Source of the DNA: Liriodendron chinense | Lineage: Eukaryota; Streptophyta; Magnoliopsida; Magnoliales; Magnoliaceae | Direction of reading: 5' to 3' | Assembly: GCA_003013855.2 (NCBI GenBank) | Contig: ML058552.1 | Span: forward strand, 2,895,501-2,959,500 | Length of the DNA stretch: 64,000 bases | Shown here: positions 34,200 to 45,230 of the stretch, piece by piece | Numbering within the stretch: position 1 is the first letter of the stretch | Layout: each line of letters opens with the position of its first letter | Program-made: the position numbers and the translations under genes | Notes under the pieces: generated by a model | Told to the model about the DNA's origin: nothing | Databases searched by the model: none | What the model saw: only the letters and a program-made list of their open reading frames with translations

Positions 34200-36110
34200 A
34201 GATGGCCGCTGGACAGCTAGCGTCCAGAGGACGCTGCTGTCCAGCAGCGCCGGGGCGAAGCAACCTTGGGCGTTGACTGTGGGTCCCCACTCGTGGGACC
34301 CACCTTGATGCATGTAGTTGATCCATGCCGTCCGTCTGTTTCTCCAGCCCATTTTATGTCTAGACACCAAGAATGGAGTAAATCCAGATCTCGGGTGGAC
34401 CACACCATCGAAAACAGTGGAGAACACAATGTCCACTGTTGAAACTTTCGTGGCCCACCGTGATGTTTGCAGACGGAATCACCTGCCCAATATTGGGCTT
34501 ATTTGGTCCCTAACGAGCTGGGAAACCTGTTGAATGGATTGGATTTTCCCTAAGTGGGCCCCACCTGAAATAAGCTAAGGGAAAAGAAAAAAAAAAGAAA
34601 AAAGAAAGAAAACAAATAACGTCCAGACGCTGGACGTCACAGCGTCTGGGACGCTGGAACCGTCCAGCGTCAGGACGGCTGGAATGGGTCCCCACTCGTG
34701 GGACCCACCTTGATGTTTTTATTGTATCCACACCGTCTATCTGTTTTCCCATATCATTTTAGGGCCAAGGCCCAAATCTGAAGTAGATTCAATTCTTAAG
34801 CGGACCGCACCGCACAAAACAGTGGAAACAATGATTTCTACTGTCAAAAATCATTTGGCCCACCTTAATGTTTCTAGACCGATTTGCATACCCAATATTG
34901 GGCTTATTGGGTCCCCCATGAGATGGAGAACCTGATGAACGGAGTGGATCAGACCCATGTGGGCCCCACTTGATATAAGTACCATAAAACAAAAAAGAAA
35001 GAAAGAGAAGAATAGCAGAGGCAGCGTCGCTGACGCTGGTAGTACCAGCGTCCAGGACGCTGGCTTGTGCCGGCTAGTGGCCCACTCGTGGGTCCCACCA
35101 TGATGTATGTGCTGTATCCACACCGTCCATCCATTTGGGGAGATCATTTTAGGACATGAACCCAAGAATGAGTCAGATCCAAGTCTCAAGGGGGCCCCAC
35201 CACAGAAAACAGTAGGGACAGTGGCCCTACCATTGAAACCTTCCAATGGCCCACCATGATGTTTATTTGAGATCCAACCTGTTCATAAGTTCGCGCATGC
35301 GTCTGAAGAAGGGAAAACAACAATATCAGCTTGATCCAAAGCTTCTGTGGGCCCCACTTGGTAAAAATAAAATTATATATATATATATATATATGGGGTG
35401 TCTGCCAAGCCGGTGGCCACTCATGGGACGCACCTAGAATGTATGCGCTTTATCAATTCCGTCCATATGTTTTTCCAGCTCATTTTAGTGGCTGAGCCCA
35501 GAATTTAAGCATATCCAAATGGCAAGTGGTCCATGCCACGGGACAACATTGGGAATAATGATCTTCACCATTGAAACCTTCCCAGCCCTATAGTGATGTT
35601 TAATTGTCATCCAACTTGTTTCATAAGTGGCCGCCCAAAATTTAAGCATACCCAAATGTCAAGTGGACCCTGCCACGGGAAACAGTGGGGGATAATGAAT
35701 TCCAACATTGGAAACCTTCCCAGGCTCTACAGTGATGTTTATTTGTCATTTAACCTGTTCATAAGATCACATGGATATGAATGAAGGAGGAAACAAAAAT
35801 ATCAGTTTGATTTAAAACTCTTGGGGCCCATCTGGGTGCCACGCTCCAAGTAGCGTGCTTTGGCACGCTACCCAGCAGGTGGCCTACCCTGTGGGTCCCA
35901 TGACGATGTATCTGTTTTATATATGACGCCCATCTGTTTTTCCATATTATTTTAGTCCATGGGCCCTCTAAGAAAAGATGAGGCAATTCAGAGCTCTGGT
36001 GGACCACATTGTAGGAAACAGTGGTCATTGATGCCCACCTTTGAAACCTTCCTTGGGGCCATTGTAATGTTTAATTTTCCATCCAACCAAAGGCCATGGG
36101 GCCCATCTTG
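34200..36110. repeat. Array of diverged ~390-base units related to the foldback repeat
   Basis: The signature 'ccactcgtggg(a/t)cccacc' with 'tccacaccgtccat' begins units near 34281, 34686, 35081, 35415 and 35885. Most units are preceded by an AGCGTCC/GGACGCT hairpin segment (34215-34250, 34620-34680, 35020-35065, 35848-35875). Units two and three share CCCAATATTGGG at their junctions (34487 and 34892). Confidence 0.72.
35370..35394. repeat. (AT)n microsatellite
   Basis: Plain AT dinucleotide run between two of the ~390-base units. Confidence 0.92.
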
Positions 36111-36749
36111 GGCTCCCACCTTGATAGATGTGTTGTATACATTGTTGTCCACCTTGGCCGGGGCGTGGGGCCCAGTTTTGGGTGGGCCACATTTAGAAAT
36201 AAGGGTGATTGAATGCCTACCATTGGAAACTTTACAGGACCCATCTGTTATGTTTATTTGCCATTCTCCTTGTTCTTAAATCACTCAACCATGGGTAGAG
36301 TTCCACATGTGTGGTGTGCGGGCCCCACCATGGTATTTGGTTGCCATCTCACTTGATTAGTGGGAAAGCACAAATATCGGGTTGATCTCAAACTGTTGGG
36401 GCCCATTGATGTATGTGGCTTCCCCACTCCTTTGTGCGGTTATACACAACCACGGGTCCACCTTGTTATGCATGTGTTCTATCCACGTCAGCCATTGGCC
36501 TCCATGGTGCAATATGTATGTCGGCCATCCATTAGGACCGCCTTAATTTTGTGATTGATCCAAACCATCCAAATGAATGGACCCTAGCATGTTATGTACA
36601 GGACGGCCTTAGGACCACCTCTGTGTACGTGTTCGAGTGACCGCGTTGTCCATCCCGTGGATCCACCTTGATGATTAGTTGTGTAAACCCTTATTGAAAG
36701 GTCATCCTTAGAGTTTGCTTGATCCAAGCCACAGGGCTACCTTCTTAAA

Positions 36750-36890
36750 CTCACCCTGTTGAACCGTCTTGTCAATTTCACCTTGTTAACTCACCATGTT
36801 GACCCGCCTTGTCAACCTGCCTTATTGACTCACCTTGTTGACTCACCATGTTGATTGATCTTGGTAACTCAGCTTGTATACTCATATGAC
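36750..36890. repeat. Minisatellite, CTCACCTTGTTGA-type
   Basis: About eight variants of '(a)ctcacc(a/t)tgttga' in direct orientation with a 15-17 base period; non-coding. Confidence 0.7.
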
Positions 36891-38639
36891 TCACCCCTTC
36901 TACCCTTGTACCCAACTATTAAAGACCACCATATCGTGTATATCCCATCCACACTGTCTGTTTACCCTTAGGGCGAGTGTGGGGCTCATCCTCGATGTTC
37001 GTATGTCATGTAGGCCATCCATTATATGGAGCCTATCTTGCAGTATAAGGTTAGACCTGTCGTCTCTTTTTAGACCTCATCGTATTGATCATCTATCTCA
37101 GATTTCCCTACCATTTATGATTCTCTGTCATGACCTGTCTATCTTGCAACCCGTTCTATGACATTCCTTTTACGGACCATTATTGTGTTTATTTCAACTG
37201 AACTACATGATTATGGGTCTCGGCATAATTTTGAGTATTCCACTCTTGCCGCTCAAGTAGGTTCTACCTTTGATGTGTTGGTAGTGTTTTCAATCATTTC
37301 ATTTCCATTTGGGTTATCTGAATATTGAAGGTTAATCCACACCGTTCAGTTGTTGGACCGTCTGTGTTGTTATATACCATCCATTTAGAGTCTTATCTTT
37401 TTATGTTTGCTTGTATTATAGTGAATTATCTTTTATGCTATTTTTAGTATGTCTGTTGCCACACGTAGTGTTATTTGGAATATTCTTGTGCGATCTATAT
37501 AGTATATACTTTGACGACCACCATGCATGTGTAATGAGTATGCATCCCGAATCACCATTGTTAGTTGGGGACCACTAGGGCATAAACGCATTCATAAAGC
37601 ATTCGAGATGTAGTTGCGCAAATGTAATTCACGTGCTCTCTATCGCAAACCTCTCCAATAGGTATGGGACTATTCGAGGATAGGAATCTATCATCCTGAC
37701 TTACACCGTATGGTAGGCATAATTTAGCATACCTTGTAGCCCTTGGTGCGAGATTCCCTGGCTAGCGACATCCCGCACTATGACTCGATCATTCATATGT
37801 GTCCCCTCATCTTAATCATATCTCAAATAAGTTGAACTAGATTGATTTATAGCCATCGTGGTAGATGGACTACTTGTTGGCACTCATATTGTATACTTGA
37901 CTCATGCATCTTGAATGCTTGGCTCATCTGATTGTTTTGTATCAACCGGCCATATCAGTCGTGATTGTCGTGTAGTTCATTACCAGCTGACGGTGACATT
38001 GTGTTTGAGACCTTATAGTTTTATGGTGCTCTTTGGAGACTTGCACGGGCATGTCATCCCACGTTTGTATGCATGGTTGCATTTCGCACCGTCTGCTTGT
38101 GCTGCATATAGCATGGTTACTACGTTGCAACCACAGCTCCATCGTGGTTTGCAGAACACCAGAAATATGTGATCTTTAAACTGGATGCCAAAGATGTCCC
38201 TGGGTGAAAGTCCCTGAACCCGTTGGTACCAAGGTGGGTGCTCCATTCAAGGACCGGGTGGTTTAATCATACACCAGTATGTCGAATACCAAACGACGGT
38301 GTTTTCCACTGCACGTGGTCAGTTTGGAAGGAGGTCTGACCTAACCTGCCAGAAGAGTGTTGGCAAAGTGGGTTGAGTTTGGCCAGCTGTGAGTAGGTCC
38401 GCTATTGCACCAGATAGGCTTTAGCATTCTACTGGTGAGTAGTGAGGTCTGTGAGACCCCGGTGATGTTCTGTATGGTGTGGGACGGTCCTGACGTGGGC
38501 GGGTGTGATGTGGGCGGGGCTGTAAGCTTGGGCGAGCTACCAGTTCCGAGTCCTGCATTGCTTGGGCGATTGCGTTATGACTGTTCGTATTTGGACCACT
38601 GTACTTAGAGGTGGTGATTTGCATACATGCATTGGATCA

Positions 38640-38790
38640 TTATATGCGACATTAGGCCCTGTAGGCCATTGCATAGTATGAGTATATAGCCTTGGTAGGC
38701 TGGTTACCTGTATTGCATGCTTGCATAGCCATGGCAGGTTAGTTATCTGTATTGCATGCTTGCATAGCCGTTGTAGGCTGATTATTCATA
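38640..38790. repeat. Short tandem repeat with TGCATGCTTGCATAGCC
   Basis: Two close copies of about 45-50 bases, starting near 38712 and 38751, preceded by a more diverged copy. Each holds 'tgcatagcc' followed by '(g)gtaggctg'-like text. Confidence 0.65.
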
Positions 38791-39302
38791 TCATATGATC
38801 GTGTAGCCTAATTAGGCTAAGTTTTGGTTTAGATTTCTCATCATGCTTTACTGCTTACTCTGATATTTAGCATGTTTGTCATACGCATTGCGCACGCACA
38901 CACGCACTCACAAAGCTTCGTTCGAAGCTTATGCGCGTTTGTTACGCTGCAGGTTATACCAGAGTGTATCAGCAACGTTGAGTTGGAGTTGGGAGTGCAG
39001 TAGCAGGAGGTGCCGGATTGTGCACAGTTTTTATATTTACGCATTGTGTATTTACTTTTCAGTACTGTATGTAAACGAAATGATTTAGTGGAAATATTGT
39101 GTTTGTCTTTGATGGTACTCATATGGTGATGCTCATGTTTAAAATAAAAAAAAATTCAGACCCTAAAATCCTCCTTGTGGTATCCCAGGATCGGAACCTG
39201 GCGTGTGGGGTTAGGATCCGAGATCGGGGTACTACGGAGGCTGCCACCTCTGAATTCGGGTTACAGCGAATGGACGTTGAGAACCGAATTTGGGGCGTGA
39301 CA

Positions 39303-39307
39303 GCAAC
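39303..39307. repeat. Target-site duplication GCAAC, right
   Basis: Follows the end GTGACA; the LTR then continues with AATGGGTGGGTCC as in the intact copy near 29161. Confidence 0.9.
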
Positions 39308-39339
39308 AATGGGTGGGTCCTCTTTCTTCTTCCCAAATG

Positions 39340-39342
<3 letters not shown>

Positions 39343-39387
<45 letters not shown>

Positions 39388-39413
39388 TCTCACAAACAAC
39401 TCTCTCACACAAT

Positions 39414-39462
<49 letters not shown>

Positions 39463-39470
39463 TCTCACAA
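39343..39470. repeat. Two (CT)n microsatellites
   Basis: CT runs at about 39343-39384 and 39417-39461, separated by a short duplicated CTCTCACAAACAACTC-like spacer. The other LTR has only one such run, so the block duplicated here. Confidence 0.92.
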
Positions 39471-41244
39471 ATAACTCTCTCACACAATAACTCTCTCTCT
39501 CTCTCTGGCATTTTCTCTGAAGGAGGAAGAAACGAATGAATGGGCTTTATAGCTGAGCACGGTGGAAATTACAGTCATAGGTGCGATTGGTTTGGGTTTC
39601 CGATTTCAAGAGGGACTTGGGTTCCACTTTCTTGCAACCTATGCCACATGGGGATCATTGAAAGGGTAGGTGGGGTCCACATGACATTGGTATAATCAAT
39701 CCTGGACATCCATGCAAGATAGGGACCTGGATCTTGATGATCTGGGTTTACATTGTTTGGAAACAACGGTCTGGCACGAGCTGCATAAGCGACGTTTGAT
39801 AAAAAAAAAGAATGGATTATTCCCTTGGCAGTGACGAAACGGACGAATGGTTTGGATCAATGAATGGGGCCGCTCTGATTGTCATGTGGAGGACAAGTCT
39901 CGGCAGCGAACGGACGCTGTTGCAGCGTCCGCTGCAACAGTGTCGTGAAGACAACCTCATTTCCATATGCGGACTTCGTGCATCGCACGCATACTCCCTC
40001 ACATCCGCTGCCTTCACAAGTGGGGTCCACACGAATGTTTGGAAGAAATCTGGGTCGCCCATGTGATGTGGATCGGTGGATCTTGGTATTTTTGTGTTTG
40101 AACAGTGGTTAAGGGTGGGCCGCTGGATCAACGAATAGTGGAGAGGCTTCATAGGACCAAGGTTTACAGGGCCACGGGCCTGACGTATGGCTTGGATTAC
40201 ACATATGGGGCCCACCAGAGAGATGGTGTGGATCACCAATGGCAACAGCGGCAACACTGCCGCTGAAGCTGCGTCCGGAGAAGACGGACGCTCGTCTGCG
40301 TCCGTAGTACGCGGTCAACGCGGTTTGAACGCGTGGCCAGCCGTGTGCACTGCACACGCAAGTCCCACCTTGATGTATATATGAAATCCACTCCATCTAG
40401 CAGGTAGGCCATGGAGTTTTAAGGGGTGGCACGGAAATTGAACCGAGTTCGAGCTTCAGTGGGCCATCTCAGTGGGCCATCTAAGGGCCAGATTCTGACT
40501 AGGGAATTTGTAGGACGATCGAAAGGCTGAAAATCGACGTGTACGGCTAAAATACATAAAAAAAAAAAAAAGCTTAAGTACGAAGTTTTACATCAAACTG
40601 ATCATAAAAAACTAGTATACTTAAAAGTGGCAGTTTAACTTAAGTTTAACTAATGACATTTTCATAATTATTGTAAATGTTGTGAGTTTTGTGAAATTCG
40701 ACACTTTTACACTGTTTTAGGGTTTATTTTGAGCAACTTTAATAAAGGGACCCTACCCTAATTCGATACAGATAATTTATTATTAATTTATCAAGTTTTC
40801 AAGTTATTTAATTTATTAAATTACGATTTAAACGATTCCAATAACTTGGGATATTATAAGCACGCCTAAACAGGTTCATATAGTCAGGAAATCAATGATC
40901 TAAACATATGGCAGGTGATGGACAAGATGTATAGATCAGATTTACGGACGGATATGTGTACAGGACGATGTGGAGATCATATGGCGAGTCTACGTTGATC
41001 GCGTAGTTCAAAATCGAAGTGGATGGTCAGATATTCCTATCTAGCAACGATAGATTATTCTAACGGTTCATCTATTGAATTAACTAATTACACTAAGTTT
41101 TCAGAGTCTTAAAAATGTCGGGATATATATAAAAGTGTATACCTGTGTGTATGTGTGCGAACAACATGGCCTAGAATTTGATTTCTCGCATGTGAACACG
41201 CACTTGTGTACCTACTCGTGTGTCCAAATTTTTGAGGTATTACA

Positions 41245-41249
41245 GGGCA
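41245..41249. repeat. Target-site duplication GGGCA, right
   Basis: Follows the LTR end GTATTACA; matched at 27678-27682. Confidence 0.93.
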
Positions 41250-41373
41250 GGGGACTCTTCTTCCTCCTCTAGATGATTCGCGCGGTTGTCACCGATATGC
41301 TGGTGGTTTTGTGATGGCTCCGATGATGGATCTGCACCGCTAAGAGCAAGAAGAGAAACGTCGAGATGATGAC
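41250..41373 (+). pseudogene. Plant-mobile-domain-like extra ORF, C-terminal part
   Basis: Continues the frame broken at 27677-27682. After FGQ it reads GTLLPPLDDSRGCHRYAGGF and ends with a stop after MDLHR near 41333. The continuity across a 13.6-kb insertion, with one GGGCA removed, is good evidence that the pseudogene is older than the Tekay-type element. The region 41374-41640 is non-coding. Confidence 0.6.
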
Positions 41374-41641
41374 TATGTTGCTGATCTGTAGTTGCTTCTC
41401 AGATGTTTTGTTCTGCCTATAGTTTTTTGTAAGGTTGCTTTTCTATATCTTTCTCTATAAGAACTTCTCCTGATCAATAAAGTATGTCTTGATTTTCTAC
41501 AGGTTGCTTTTTGTTCCCTTGATGTCTCAGATCACTCTTGTATGTCTGCTTTGGTTGTTTCTTGCTTTCAGCCTAAATTGAAGCATTCAGTTATTCCATT
41601 GATGGTGTTTGATGATTTTCAGTGGTTTGAATTGACCCAGT

Positions 41642-44144
41642 TTGGCCTTCAGATGGCCTGGATTGCTTGAATTGTGCTCATGTATCCTCTTGATGATTAG
41701 ATCTGGGATTGGGCCTTCTTGTCTGATGATCAGACACTTGATCTGGCTTCTCGATGGTTTATGTAAGCTTTCCCATGGTTCAGATTATGTTAGATCAGCC
41801 TTTGGAAATTTTGATCTTTATGGGGCATTGAATAATGGGGATTTGAATGGTATGGATGAGATAGGGAGAGGGGCCATAGGTGAGGCTATACATTCATCGG
41901 ATGTGGGCCATATGGATGGTGTGATCAATGGTGATGATGAGGCCATGATGGACATAGACGGGCTGATCTCATATTTGGATGGATTGGATGGCTTAGATGA
42001 CACTTTTGATGGCTTGGATGCACTTAATGATGGCCGAGATGTACGGTACACTTACTTGGGTGGACTTGATGTGATCATTGATGACGCCCCCTTGATGATA
42101 GACGGTGTGGATGTTCCGATAATCCCTTCGATTGGACAGAGTGACAGTTGGATTCCTGATTTTATGATGGAGAGGACTACAAGTCCATATCTGACAGTTG
42201 GTTCTTCGATCGGGGCCATCGAGATCTTTCTTGACGATTCGGATGTACTTTCTAGCAGCTAGATTGTCCCAGATGCTATGATGTGCAGTGTGATCTTTGT
42301 AGATAGCCTTCTTGACGGAGACCATCAGTCTTTTTTTTACCATCGGTCCTTTGCGCACTTTATTCATGAGGTGGGCGAGTCTTCCCATGCGGTTGAGTTG
42401 GCAATGATTTTAGACAATGATGCGACTATATCAGACATATCCGTCACAGGGGCTATCTCAGGGATTGTTGATTCTGCAAAGATCCCTGCTTTTCCTTCTC
42501 CTTCACCCGTTGATCTTCCGATTCTTGAGGAGCTATCAGGGATTTTAGGACCTTTCATTCTGGAGGGGATTCCCGTGAGGACTTGCCAGTTGCTTCCTAG
42601 CATTTCTTGTTCGCCCCGACTACTTGCATGGCTTGACAAATTATCAGTTTGCAAGATTCGAGAGCTGGAGTTCTACGACTTTGGTGGTCTGATTCATATG
42701 GCCTGAGTTGATATCGACTGGAGGATGCTTGGTGCTATATTGATTACTGGTTCCCATCGTTGAACTTGTTTGCGTTCAACGATATGGAGATGGGACCTTC
42801 TTTGGAGTAGCTTACGCGTTTGATAGATCTTCCTTGGGATTATGTGCAGTATTTTTTGCCGAAGATTGCCACTCCGCAGAACTGGTTTGGGATTCTATAC
42901 CTTATACAGCCCGCAACTGATGGTTAGGATGTTGTAGTCTTTTCTTTGGATGCACTGTACGATCTCTTTTTGAGCCCTCTGAGTGCGGCAGGATCCATGC
43001 TTTTTCAGAATGTATTGATGTTCTGTCTGATAACTGAGGAGTTATTCTCAGGATGGCAAAGATCCCAAAATCCTTTGCTTTTCAAGGTGCTGAGCAGAGT
43101 TACTCATCGGCAGGGGGTTATCTCCCTTGTACTGGTTGAGCTATTCAGTGGGCTGACTGATTGTGCCCTTGGACATACTTGTGTCCTTTGCAGATGCTGT
43201 GCATTTCGCTAGGTAATTCTTTTGTACCTTCTTTTTTCTTTCTGGTCCTTTGGAATTATTTGCTTTGGCTGATTTTCTTTATTTTCTCATGACAGGTCTA
43301 GCTATGGGAGCGTCTTTTCATGACTATTCCTGTATCATCTCCTGGTACTCGTCTCTTTGATCTTATGCGCCATATCATAGAGATTCTTCCACATACTGCC
43401 AGGATGAGTGAGCCTCTGTATCATAGGATGTTTATCAAACTGCGGGACTGGAATGTGCGCTGGGAGTCATCTTGGCTTTCACTTCCTATGGCAATTTGTG
43501 ATGCTCATCGTCTTCCTCTGATGCTGGTAGGCTTTCGCTCCTATTTCTCTTATCATCCTATCCGATTTTTGTGGTAGTTTGGGTATGAGCAGGATGTTCC
43601 TCTTTTTGCTTTCTCAGGTATCGGGAGTCAATCACTTCCGGCCAGATCATCCAATTTCAGGACTCGAGTTGATGGGTCTTGGGCAGGTCACTTGATTGCT
43701 GATTCACTTGGGTTTGAGCTGCAGACCTTTTCGATGACAACTGCCCCATACCAGCATTGGATCATTAAGCAGTCTTTGCATCGGTGTATTCCTTATTGGC
43801 ATTTAACGACTGATGAGAATGAGCTAGATGTCATTCGGGATCCTGGTTCTTCATCTAGTTCATACAAGCCTTTTGGGGAGCATCCTTTCATCGATCCTGG
43901 CTTCCTCTTGGCCAGTCATGGCCATCTTCTGTGTGGGATTTTTGCACTTTGGTATCATTATGAGATGATGTCGAGGAGATTAGTCGTTAATCAGAGGTTG
44001 CCTGATGAGGAGGTGGCGATCCGTTTCCTTGAGAGAGATGAGGTGCATTACCTGCGCATGGAGGTGAGCAGGTTGAGGGCGAGGCTATTTCATTATGAGT
44101 CAGAGGACTTACCTGATGTAGCTGAGGGGGAGGGTAGAGATTAA
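41642..44144 (+). pseudogene. Second extra ORF, PMD/DUF7745-like, with probable introns
   Basis: The first half (41642-42706) is one frame with a stop at 42260-42262 and an Asp/Gly/Leu-rich linker (DGLDGLDDTFDGLDALNDG). A one-base shift near 42735 leads to SLNLFAFNDMEMGPSLE and LTRLIDLPWDY (42740-42830), which recalls the start of plant mobile/DUF7745-like domains. 42946-43200 follows, then a probable intron (GT after 43211, AG at about 43297). Next come LWERLFMTIPVSSPG and YHPIRFLW (43298-43577), and finally HLIADSLGFELQTF through a charged helical tail ending at 44144. Four or more stops make it a pseudogene. It is antisense to, and converges with, the Tat pol that ends at 45231. It differs from the ORF at 26661 but has a similar plan. 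Family call from memory. Confidence 0.58.
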
Positions 44145-45230
44145 TTTTCTACCTTTGAGGGTTGTATCAGCCGTCTGTACATCCCTTTTTACATGGTACA
44201 TGACTGGCTATGATGTATTTTTTTTGTATTTTGAAAGAAATGATATGATGTATGTAAAAGAAATACGATGCATTAATAGAAAGAAAACACTTTTTTGAGA
44301 ACTTATTGTACCGTGAGTTGTCTTGTGAGTCTATGTCTGGATTTTATGCTGGGACATAGGAATCAAAACTGATGCTCGGCCAATGTTTTGACCAATGTTT
44401 CGAGATTGACTTCTGAGCGATCTCTTTGACTCCCTAGAGGTGTAGGCATCTGAAACCATTACTCTTTGAGAATATTGTCAGAGTTTGTAGAGTTCCTGTC
44501 TCTGAATGTACTTCTTCTTGTTCTTGAACTGGGATTATCTAAGCTGATTTGGGGTTTTGATACTTGCACTTTTTATTTTTATTTTTATTTTTCTTTTTGT
44601 ACCATTTTTTCCTGTAGTGCTCTTTCGAGTTTTCACCACAGTCGGCTTTTCCCGTCATTTTTTCTCATGGCGCCCTTTCGGGTTTTCATCACGTCTCAAG
44701 TTTTTTATCTTACCTGCCCCTTAGCAGTTATACTGTTTTTACCCTCAGTGCCCTTTCGGGTTTTCACCAAGTCCGCTGTATGCCCACTGTTTTTATTTGG
44801 AGCACCCTTTCGGGTTTTCACCCCGGCCTCTTTGTTTAGGCACACACTTCTTTTTTTGAATTTTTTTGGATAAATACGGTGACCAGAGGTCGGGAATTCG
44901 TCGTTGCCGGCCGATGGTAGCTTTTCAGCCCTTATCCTAAGTTACAATGGTAGAGTTGTTGGTCTTAGCTATAGACCCTTCTGAGATGAATGGATGGATG
45001 ATTATGTTTCCTTTCGGGTTGATTTTTTTCTTAGATGCCTTATTTTGGCTTTCCCATTTTCTTCCTCTTTTTGTTCTTTTCTTTGGACCCTTTTTGTGTC
45101 TTTTTCTTCTCTTTTCTTTTGAGACTTCTTTATTTGGAACACTTGTTGGTGGACGGGAAGAGATTCTCAGAGGTCTATGACCCCTTGACTTCAGCTCTAT
45201 TAAAGTAACTCTTGATAAGGTTAGAATGAC
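44145..45230. other. Gap between convergent extra ORF and Tat pol, with CCCTTTCGGG repeats
   Basis: Pyrimidine-rich, T-run-rich DNA. The motif (C)CCTTTCGGGTTTTCACC occurs near 44618, 44673, 44750 and 44804, with a partial copy near 45007. CCC-TTTC-GGG can form a small hairpin. Open frames here are Phe/Leu-rich translations of T runs and not genes. Confidence 0.7.

Larger units (their letters stand above)
33322..39302 (-). mobile_element. Probable solo LTR (or LTR-only element) of about 6 kb
   Basis: Bordered by GCAAC duplications. It begins TGTAAGACCC and ends GGGGCGTGACA, so the minus strand starts TGTCACGCCCC, the usual Tekay/Del-type LTR start. I find no primer site, polypurine tract or coding domain inside, and no repeat of one half in the other, so a single giant LTR left by recombination is the simplest reading. 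It contains purine-rich AGAGAG text near 33820-33960, (AAT)n and (AT)n microsatellites, an array of about 390-base units (34281-36100), a CTCACCTTGTTGA minisatellite (36750-36890) and a short array (38640-38790). A previously nested element with decayed internal sequence cannot be excluded. Confidence 0.78.
27683..41244 (-). mobile_element. Second non-autonomous Tekay/Del-type element with nested solo LTR
   Basis: Two LTRs (27683-31012 and 31823-41244, the latter enlarged by a 5981-bp insertion) flank only 810 bp of internal DNA; GGGCA duplications border the whole. The primer site lies at the left edge of the right LTR, so the element is on the minus strand. The LTRs differ by roughly 4-5% by eye, so it is older than the element at 1-5982. 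There is no gag or pol; the internal region retains only an LEDEIFVRG-like pol-tail remnant. It interrupts the PMD-like pseudogene: with one GGGCA copy removed, FGQ continues to GTLLPPLDD. Confidence 0.92.
31823..41244 (-). repeat. 5' LTR of the second Tekay-type element, split by an insertion
   Basis: TGTCACGCCC at the left end, GAGGTATTACA at the right. Without the insertion and one GCAAC it is about 3.44 kb, matching the 3.33-kb partner. The copy resumes at 39308 and carries two (CT)n runs. Confidence 0.9.

Noticed and set aside
34060..34326. Poly-Tyr and poly-Ile frames
   Set aside because: Produced by the (AAT)n microsatellite at 34147-34191.
44466..45180. Phe/Leu-rich frames that look like membrane proteins
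   Set aside because: Read from T runs and the CCCTTTCGGG repeats in the gap between convergent genes; composition artefact.
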